A stretch of 44,907 nt of DNA from contig PBJD01000040.1 of NCBI GenBank assembly GCA_002720635.1, positions 4,446-49,352 on the forward strand, in the 5' to 3' direction. This document shows positions 38,191 to 44,907 of this stretch, in pieces. The notes beneath the pieces are model-generated. The model made no database searches. It saw only the letters and a program-made list of their open reading frames with translations, and was not told the origin of the DNA. Source of the stretch: Flavobacteriales bacterium (GTDB taxonomy: Bacteria; Bacteroidota; Bacteroidia; Flavobacteriales_C; GCA-002722245). The stretch's first letter is position 1. Each line of letters starts with the position of its first letter. The position numbers and the translations under genes are program-made.

Positions 38191-40445
38191 TGAGCGATGA
38201 ATTTGAACATAACGACTCAAAAAACCTATACGATGCTTTGGAAAAGCTTAGTGAGCATCTTATTGAAACGGAACGTCTCAAACCAATAAGTTTCTCAGAC
38301 TTCCTAGAGCTTTCTGTAAAAGACCCTTATGGAGTTTACAGAGATATTTTTCAAGTGTTTTACGACATGGTTCATTTTTATGTCAAAGAACGGAAGGAGA
38401 GAAAAAAAAATCTTTTTACCGAATCCTATTTTAAAAATTATGACTTTTTCAAATTATTGCAGGAAGGTTGTGACAACCCCTTTTTTGCCGATCGACTTTT
38501 CGCCAATCGTTTCATAAATCTGGTAAATGGATTTAAGGACGGGACCCGTACAAACCAAATTGTCTTATTTGAGGGCCCTCCGGGAAGTGGAAAAAGTACA
38601 TTTTTAAATAACTTACTACAAAAACTTGAAGAATACACTCTCACAAGTGACGGATCCATTTATTCAATTTACTGGAAAATTGACGTTGACAAACTTGGCG
38701 GTAGAAGTAATGTCAAAAACATTATTGATACCGTTGGTAGTGAAGGTTCCCAATCTTTTAACTCTAAAGAAAAACACCTGGAGTTTTTATGCCCCAGCCA
38801 TGACCATCCCATTTTATTGATTCCAAAAGAATACCGAAAAACATTTTTAAACAACCTTATAAAAGACAATAAATTCAAGAATAAACTCTTTCACGAGAAG
38901 CAATATGAGTGGATTTTCAATGAAGTTCCCTGTAGTATTTGTCAATCCTTATACACCTCTTTATTTGATAAGCTGGAAAACGCAGCAGCCGTTTACAGCA
39001 TGGTACATGCAAAGAAAATGCGTTTCAACCGACAATTTGGAGAAGGAATAAGCCTTTTTAATCCCGGGGATCAGATATATCAAAAAGCCATTACAAATAA
39101 AACATTGGAGCAAAAAATAAACAACCTTTTCAAAACAGAGCACATAGAATTCATTTATTCAATTCTGGCAAAAACAAATAATGGAGTATTTGCTCTAATG
39201 GACATAAAAGAAGAAAACATAAAGCGATTAATCCAGCTTCATGGTATAATCAGTGATGGAATACACAAAGTAGGTCTTATCGAAGAAAGCATTAAGTCTT
39301 TGTTTGTTGGCTTAGTAAATCCAGGAGACAAAGTTCATTACTCCGATATTCCATCTTTCCAGGACAGAGTTATTGAAGTTAAAATACCTTACGTCCTGGA
39401 TTATAATATTGAAGTCTCCATCTACAAGAATCAGTTTGGAGACGCAATAGAAAACTTATTTCTTCCGGGAGTACTTAGAAACCTCGCAAAAATAATGATC
39501 AGCTCAAGGTTGAACGGAGAATCAAAAACCATCAAAACATGGCTAAAAAAACCAAATGACTATAAAAACTATGTTGACAATAATTTTCATTTATTAAAAA
39601 TGGAACTATACACAGGTAAAATACCATTTTGGCTTAAAGAGGCCGACATAAAATCATTTGACTCAAGTATAAAAAGAGGTCTTTTAAGAGAATCTGATAC
39701 AGAAGGAAATTCAGGTTTTACGGGAAGACAAAGTATAAATATATTCAGAAACTTTCTTACTCAACATAAAAAACCGGATCATTTAATCACAATGTCAGAA
39801 GTAGAGACTTTCTTCTTAAAAAACAAAACAAAGCTTTTCAACGATTTTATCACTAAGGACTTTATCACGTTCATGAGAAGAATGTATGACTACAACCTGC
39901 TTCAGGAAGTTAAAGAATGTATTTACTATTACAATAAATCTCAAATTTCAAAGGATATACTTAACTACATCTACGCACTGAGTTTTGACAAGGGAGAGGA
40001 GGTTATTAATCCATATACCAATGATTATATAACTGTTGATGAAGATTTTTTCAACCTTTTTGAGTCCATAGTGCTAACTCCGGACTCAGATGAAGTAACA
40101 AGCTTCAGAAGAGATATACAAACCACTTATATTTCTCAAACACTGGCTCAGGAAATTCAAATTGAAGGTCTTGACATTACTGAAACAGCTCTTTACAAAA
40201 AAATACTCGACAAATACACCAGAAGCTTAAAGAAAAACGCATTAACCCCCTTTGTGGAAAATGAAAATTTTCGAAGAGCTTTGTTGGATTATGACTCGGA
40301 TTCCTTCGCAAAATATGATGCCCGTCTAAAGAAAAGCATAAAACATTTAATCAAAAATTTAATCAAAAAATATGGCTACACTCAAGAGGGCGCAATGCAA
40401 GTTGTTATATACCTGATTGACAACAAACTTTATTTGAAAAATTAA
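38190..40445 (+). CDS. PrkA-like AAA+ serine protein kinase family (paralog 2)
   Basis: 751 aa; TNQIVLFEGPPGSGKSTFLNNLL (Walker A), CPSHDHPILLIPKEYR, CSIC, GDKVHYSDIPSFQDRVIEVKIPYVLDYNIEVSIYKNQFG, TGRQSINIFRNF, C-term KKYGYTQEGAMQVVIYLIDN. Start overlaps preceding stop (TAATG). Confidence 0.82.
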   Translation: MSDEFEHNDSKNLYDALEKLSEHLIETERLKPISFSDFLELSVKDPYGVYRDIFQVFYDMVHFYVKERKERKKNLFTESYFKNYDFFKLLQEGCDNPFFADRLFANRFINLVNGFKDGTRTNQIVLFEGPPGSGKSTFLNNLLQKLEEYTLTSDGSIYSIYWKIDVDKLGGRSNVKNIIDTVGSEGSQSFNSKEKHLEFLCPSHDHPILLIPKEYRKTFLNNLIKDNKFKNKLFHEKQYEWIFNEVPCSICQSLYTSLFDKLENAAAVYSMVHAKKMRFNRQFGEGISLFNPGDQIYQKAITNKTLEQKINNLFKTEHIEFIYSILAKTNNGVFALMDIKEENIKRLIQLHGIISDGIHKVGLIEESIKSLFVGLVNPGDKVHYSDIPSFQDRVIEVKIPYVLDYNIEVSIYKNQFGDAIENLFLPGVLRNLAKIMISSRLNGESKTIKTWLKKPNDYKNYVDNNFHLLKMELYTGKIPFWLKEADIKSFDSSIKRGLLRESDTEGNSGFTGRQSINIFRNFLTQHKKPDHLITMSEVETFFLKNKTKLFNDFITKDFITFMRRMYDYNLLQEVKECIYYYNKSQISKDILNYIYALSFDKGEEVINPYTNDYITVDEDFFNLFESIVLTPDSDEVTSFRRDIQTTYISQTLAQEIQIEGLDITETALYKKILDKYTRSLKKNALTPFVENENFRRALLDYDSDSFAKYDARLKKSIKHLIKNLIKKYGYTQEGAMQVVIYLIDNKLYLKN

Positions 40446-41326
40446 AAATAAAGTGGTTTAAATCCAAAGCCATGGGGAACTGAATATTCCAGGGCGGGAA
40501 ATGGAATTTTCAACACCATAAGTGCATCTAAAGTCATTCTGATTAACTTATACTTCGTTCGAATTCTGGTCCAATCGACATCTAAAGAAAAATAGTACTG
40601 TCGATAGCGCTGGTAAGAAGCAAAATCCCCGATATTTTCAAAATCACTAAACATATTTTCACCACTGCACCCAACTGCAACATTGACCCAGTCCGGAATT
40701 TTTTTATTTCGAATAATTCTATTGAGATTAGCACTTAACCAGTATGTATGTCCGTTATAATCATAAAAAAAACTTTGCAATTGATTTTCTCCCAGATACC
40801 AAGGCTTCATATTTGCCATTTTTGAACGTTGATAGCTCATTTTAAGCTTTACAATCTGATCATCATAAGCCAGTTCCTGACCAACCAGCAAAACAGATCC
40901 CGCTGTATTTGCCCATATATCACCCCAGGAAAACCCCCATCCCTCATACAATCCATCAAAAACTTCAATAGGAGCCTGCAGGAAAAAACCTAATGGACCT
41001 CCGTAAATTAACGCGTTCTTCTTTTTTACACCTGCTCTTCTCAAACCATAATATCCCGTAAAACTTTCCTTATAGGCAGTCAGCGCATGTCCATACTTAT
41101 CCATTTGAAGCCATCCCTTATTATCATTGTAATAATGAAACGGGACCCTTTCTTTATCCGCATACCAGATGTATTGCAGGTAACTCAGTCCCCCAATATA
41201 AAAAGCACTCTCAACAGCTATCAAACTATTGACTTTTTTCCAGTTTACCGTATCCGGGAATTGTCGAATTTGAGAATGCACTAAAATCGGGAAAGTAAAA
41301 ATCAGAAGAAAAATTAGTTTTTTCAT
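40442..41326 (-). CDS. DUF2279 family exported protein
   Basis: ORF 40442-41362; the likely start is Met13 (MKKLIFLLIFTFPILVHSQ signal peptide). DKYGHALTAYKESFTGYYGLRRAGV, PIEVFDGLYEGWGFSWGDIWANTAGSVL are DUF2279-like. Confidence 0.8.
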   Translation of the reverse strand: MKKLIFLLIFTFPILVHSQIRQFPDTVNWKKVNSLIAVESAFYIGGLSYLQYIWYADKERVPFHYYNDNKGWLQMDKYGHALTAYKESFTGYYGLRRAGVKKKNALIYGGPLGFFLQAPIEVFDGLYEGWGFSWGDIWANTAGSVLLVGQELAYDDQIVKLKMSYQRSKMANMKPWYLGENQLQSFFYDYNGHTYWLSANLNRIIRNKKIPDWVNVAVGCSGENMFSDFENIGDFASYQRYRQYYFSLDVDWTRIRTKYKLIRMTLDALMVLKIPFPALEYSVPHGFGFKPLYF

Positions 41327-41431
41327 TTTCAATCCTGCAGCAGGTGCATAATATAACATCAATCAATTAGCCAATGTAAAAATAATTTTAAGACTTTTTA
41401 ACAATTGATGCAGGTTACCTTTCGTTACTAA

Positions 41432-43123
41432 TTGCATTACACTAATAAAAACATGAAAAAACTAACGATTTCCGCAGTTTTTGTTTCAGTATTGTTTTCA
41501 GGAACAATTGAAGCATCCGATAATTTTAATGAATTTGAGAAAGTTAACGTATACCAACTCAATGAACACAATTCCAATACTATAAAACTTAAAATGAATT
41601 ATGCAGGGAATAACTTCATTTCCAATTCCGATTTAAAGATTCTTGAAAACAATGAAATCCTGCAAGTTGACTTAGTATATACCCGCTTTAAAAGAGATGC
41701 TGATTTTGATCAATCAGCATTAAACAAAAAGCGTATTGCTCAATTAAAAAAAGCGTATGATATTTTCGAAAGTGAAAACATAAAATGGCATTTAATTGAA
41801 CAGGATGGAGCAACAAATTTTAAGCAGGCTAAAGACTATTTTCATGGTTTCGTAATCCATTACGGAAAGAGTCTGAATTACAAAACACTGAGTAATGCTT
41901 ATTCAGAAATTCAGAAAGAGTTTGACTCCTACCCAATGAAAAATTCAGGTGGCGTTATAAAATATGAATCCGGGACAAAAATTAAAATACAACCCAACTC
42001 AGTAACCTATGAAGACGGAACACCTGTTACAGGAGATTTTGAAATAAAATACAGAGAATTCAGAAACGCAGCAGAAATTGCTTTTTCAGGTATACCGATG
42101 ACATTTAATGATCAAAATTTCAATTCTGTCGGAATGTACGAAATTCGAGGAGAACAGGACGGCAAAACATTAAAACTGACAAAACCTGCCGTAGTAAATT
42201 TTCAATGCACAAAAGGAGATGCAGGTGTTGGATTTTATCAACTGGATGAGAACGCCAGTAAATGGAAAAAAGTCAAACAAATAACCAAAGCAGAAAGCAA
42301 AGAACTGAACCCTGAAGAAAATGATAAAGCAATAAAAAAAGAGGTTCCAATTGGTTCTTTTTCCGTTTCCGGTGGAGGGATTGGAACCGTAGACGGGAAA
42401 ATGAGAGCTGTGCCTTTTGGAAAAAATAAAAACTGGATTTCATCCGAATTGCTGGCGGAAAAAAAAGAAAGAGTCAGATTTGGGAATTACAGTTGGAAAT
42501 GCTACAACGAGGCACTAATACAGGTTAAAGACTCTGTAAGAGAATTAAACAGGGATGACAAGAAGCAAGAGGTTGTTTTAACAGGTAAAAGTATTGAATT
42601 AATTAATCAAAAAATCAAGGGAAATAAAATCCCCGGTCATTTTCCTGTCCAGGAATTCGCAATAGAAATGAAACAACACAAAGATGACGGCAACAGAACC
42701 AACGCAACATTACTGGCAGAAGGTGCTGATAAAGGACATACCTATCCTTCACTGGTAAAAGGGCTGAATTCCAGTTCATTTGGTGTTTACAACTGTGATC
42801 AGGTATACAGAATGGATAACCGAATAACCCTTCTTCCAGAATATGTAGATGAAAACGGAAATAAAATTACGAAACAACACGTACTTTGTGTGGTGGATCT
42901 CAATTACAATGGATCATTTAGCTACAATCCCAACTCAATTACAGTCGATAAAAAAGGGAAAAATGTTTTACTGTTGTTTACAGAAGACAAAAAACTATTT
43001 GTCCTTGGTGAAAATGAATATCAAAAACTGGACAAAAATTCCGCTCAACCTACAATTGTAATGACGGATATGACCAAGGAGCTATCCTCAACAAAAGCAC
43101 TCAAAGAATACTTAAACATTTAA
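41432..43123 (+). CDS. Exported protein of unknown function (likely start at 41453)
   Basis: 563 aa; second Met gives signal peptide MKKLTISAVFVSVLFSGTIEA; GGVIKYESGTKIKIQPNSVTYEDGTPVTGDFEIKYREFRNAAEIAFSGIPM, of a kind I associate with Bacteroidota surface proteins. Confidence 0.75.
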   Translation: MHYTNKNMKKLTISAVFVSVLFSGTIEASDNFNEFEKVNVYQLNEHNSNTIKLKMNYAGNNFISNSDLKILENNEILQVDLVYTRFKRDADFDQSALNKKRIAQLKKAYDIFESENIKWHLIEQDGATNFKQAKDYFHGFVIHYGKSLNYKTLSNAYSEIQKEFDSYPMKNSGGVIKYESGTKIKIQPNSVTYEDGTPVTGDFEIKYREFRNAAEIAFSGIPMTFNDQNFNSVGMYEIRGEQDGKTLKLTKPAVVNFQCTKGDAGVGFYQLDENASKWKKVKQITKAESKELNPEENDKAIKKEVPIGSFSVSGGGIGTVDGKMRAVPFGKNKNWISSELLAEKKERVRFGNYSWKCYNEALIQVKDSVRELNRDDKKQEVVLTGKSIELINQKIKGNKIPGHFPVQEFAIEMKQHKDDGNRTNATLLAEGADKGHTYPSLVKGLNSSSFGVYNCDQVYRMDNRITLLPEYVDENGNKITKQHVLCVVDLNYNGSFSYNPNSITVDKKGKNVLLLFTEDKKLFVLGENEYQKLDKNSAQPTIVMTDMTKELSSTKALKEYLNI

Positions 43124-43124
43124 C

Positions 43125-43156
43125 TAAAGCGGGCGGAAAAAATTCCGCCCGCTTTA
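43125..43156. terminator. Bidirectional intrinsic terminator, 14-bp perfect stem
   Basis: TAAAGCGGGCGGAA AAAA TTCCGCCCGCTTTA between convergent genes ending at 43123 and 43182. Confidence 0.9.
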
Positions 43157-43181
43157 AAATTTGTTCAGTCAAAAATCCATT

Positions 43182-43877
43182 TTACAAAAAAGGCTCCATC
43201 ACCTTCCAGATATTTTCCATAACCTGAAGAGTACCCTCTGCTGTTGGGTGAATACCGTCTTCCTGATTAAGCTCTGTTTCACCTGCCACGCCCCGCAATA
43301 AAAAGGGAATTAAGTGTACTGAATTCTCCTCTGCCAAAGTAGGAAAGATTGCTTGAAATTCCTGTGTGTACTTTTCTCCTAAATTGGGAGGTATTTGCAT
43401 ACCCGCCAGTATAATTTTAACGCCCGGGATTTTTACCTGTACCGTATCAATGATACTTTGTAAATTCCTTTTTGTTTCCTCTATGGGAATCCCTCTTAAG
43501 CCATCGTTGGCTCCCAGCTCCAGTACAAATATGTCTACTTTATTTTTGAGCACCCATCCCAATCTGCTTTTTCCACCTGCTGTTGTTTCTCCACTGATGC
43601 CAGCATTTACCACCCGGTAATTCAATCCGAGGGAATCGATTCTATTTTGAAGTAATGAAGGATAAGATTCCTCCGGTTTCAGGCCATATCCTTCGGTCAA
43701 ACTGTTCCCGAAACAAAGAATAACTTTTTCTTTAATTTTCAGTTGTTCTTTTTCAGGTGGTTGTGATTGTACTTCAGCAGGTTTTACCGGATCTCCACAA
43801 CCGAATAAAGTAAGAATAAGTACACACGCAATCAGCTTTACTACCGCTGGTGGAGAATAACTTTCGTTTCGATGCAT
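43182..43877 (-). CDS. SGNH/GDSL hydrolase (TesA-like arylesterase) lipoprotein
   Basis: 231 aa; LFGCGDP lipobox, ILCFGNSLTEGYGLKPEESYPSLLQ, VLELGANDGLRGI, EDGIHPTAEG. Confidence 0.92.
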   Translation of the reverse strand: MHRNESYSPPAVVKLIACVLILTLFGCGDPVKPAEVQSQPPEKEQLKIKEKVILCFGNSLTEGYGLKPEESYPSLLQNRIDSLGLNYRVVNAGISGETTAGGKSRLGWVLKNKVDIFVLELGANDGLRGIPIEETKRNLQSIIDTVQVKIPGVKIILAGMQIPPNLGEKYTQEFQAIFPTLAEENSVHLIPFLLRGVAGETELNQEDGIHPTAEGTLQVMENIWKVMEPFL

Positions 43878-43935
43878 AATACATTAACTTTAGCTATCGT
43901 ATAAAGTAACAAAACAGAAAGATAAACTGCAAAAT

Positions 43936-44637
43936 ATGTCACCGATACTTGCCATAACCAACTTAAGCAAAAGTTTTACAAACGGAGATAATGTATTGAC
44001 TATTCTTGAAGACATCAACATCACCATTGAGGAAAAGGAAACTTTTTCGATTGTTGGTCCTTCAGGAAGCGGCAAAACAACATTACTTGGATTGTGTGCC
44101 GGTTTGGACGATACGAGTAGTGGAAAGGTTGAATTGTGCGGTGTTGACCTGGGGCAACTTAACGAAGATGAACGTGCAATTTTAAGAAATAAAAAAGTAG
44201 GTTTCATTTTTCAGGATTTTCAATTGCTCCCATCGCTTACAGCTCTTGAGAATGTAATTGTGCCCCTGGAGTTAAAGGGAGAAAAAAATGCAGCTCAAAT
44301 CGGGAAAGATTTACTGGAAAAAGTCGGATTGGAAAACCGAATGAGTCACTACCCATCTCAACTTTCAGGCGGGGAGCAGCAAAGAGTGGCCATTGCCAGA
44401 GCTTTTTCGAACCAGCCCAACATTCTTTTTGCAGATGAGCCAACAGGTAATCTGGATGAAGAAAGCGGCGAAACAGTTGTTAATTTACTTTTGGACTTAA
44501 ACAAGGAAGCGGGAACGACGCTGGTTATTGTTACCCACGATTTGGAGCTTGCGCAAAAAACCCAGCGAAGAATTATCCTGAAAGGAGGTACCATTTATCA
44601 CGAAGAAACAGAAACGGCCGCAAATGAGCAAATTTGA
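43936..44637 (+). CDS. ABC transporter ATP-binding protein (YbbA/LolD-like)
   Basis: 233 aa; GPSGSGKTTLL, LSGGEQQRVAIARAF, ILFADEPTGNLD; next to tesA-like gene and FtsX-like permease. Confidence 0.95.
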   Translation: MSPILAITNLSKSFTNGDNVLTILEDINITIEEKETFSIVGPSGSGKTTLLGLCAGLDDTSSGKVELCGVDLGQLNEDERAILRNKKVGFIFQDFQLLPSLTALENVIVPLELKGEKNAAQIGKDLLEKVGLENRMSHYPSQLSGGEQQRVAIARAFSNQPNILFADEPTGNLDEESGETVVNLLLDLNKEAGTTLVIVTHDLELAQKTQRRIILKGGTIYHEETETAANEQI

Positions 44638-44907
44638 ACCGGAAACGAATACTAAATTTGGCTGGCTGATTAAAATGGCCTGGAGAGACTGGCGTGCCAG
44701 CCGTAAAAAGCTGTATCTGTTTATCGCCTCTATTGTTTTGGGCATCTCAGCAGTTGTTGCCATTCAATCCTTTGGCAACAATTTAAAAGTTAAAATAAAG
44801 GAAGATTCAAAAAGTTTAATGGGTGCGGATTATATCATAAACATCCGCAAAAAGCCAACTCAAAAAGTTCAACAAATTGCCGACTCATTAGGTTATAAAG
44901 CGCGTGA
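44624..44907 (+). CDS. FtsX-like ABC transporter permease (YbbP-like), partial at right edge
   Basis: Manual translation: MSKFEPETNTKFGWLIKMAWRDWRASRKKLYLFIASIVLGISAVVAIQSFGNNLKVKIKEDSKSLMGADYIINIRKKPTQKVQQIADSLGYKAR..., open to the edge; overlaps ATPase gene by 14 bp. Confidence 0.88.
   Translation, partial: MSKFEPETNTKFGWLIKMAWRDWRASRKKLYLFIASIVLGISAVVAIQSFGNNLKVKIKEDSKSLMGADYIINIRKKPTQKVQQIADSLGYKAR

Noticed and set aside
43890-44763. Minus-strand ORFs 43890-44207, 44237-44443, 44358-44594, 44497-44763
   Set aside because: Antisense to the intact ABC ATPase and permease genes.
1-44907. CRISPR array, prophage, transposase, rRNA or BGC
   Set aside because: No regularly spaced repeats, phage structural genes, transposase motifs or rRNA sequence recognised on reading both strands.

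Overview
AT-rich, dense chromosomal window from a Bacteroidota bacterium. The phylum call rests on gldE/gldD, three proteins with T9SS-type C-terminal tails, and TAnnTTTG-type promoter boxes. In order it contains: a DUF2723 membrane protein running off the left edge; a tRNA-Gln with degenerate repeat copies; rng, a 29-aa basic ORF and HU; mutY-ssb-gldE-gldD; a MauG/MbnH-like di-heme peroxidase with an MbnP-like lipoprotein; a fatty-acid desaturase; an M43-type T9SS protease; gcvH; rseP-dxr-GH3-lspA; an arginase-family gene; a DUF1501/DUF1800 pair; a T9SS-sorted repeat protein; a Phe/Tyr/homogentisate catabolic island with divergent phhA; a four-gene PrkA-like / DUF444(YeaH)-like / SpoVR-like / second PrkA-like operon; DUF2279; a conserved exported protein; and a tesA-like / ybbA-like / ybbP-like locus cut by the right edge. 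Most notable: (1) the PrkA-YeaH-SpoVR-PrkA2 operon with two divergent AAA+ kinases; (2) DUF1800 interrupted by one in-frame TAA, with a G8 tract downstream; (3) a fumarylacetoacetase whose conserved N-terminus can only be reached from a non-canonical AUU/AUA start; (4) a PDZ-like insertion inside DUF2723; (5) decayed tRNA-associated repeats next to tRNA-Gln. No CRISPR array, rRNA, prophage or transposase was recognised.
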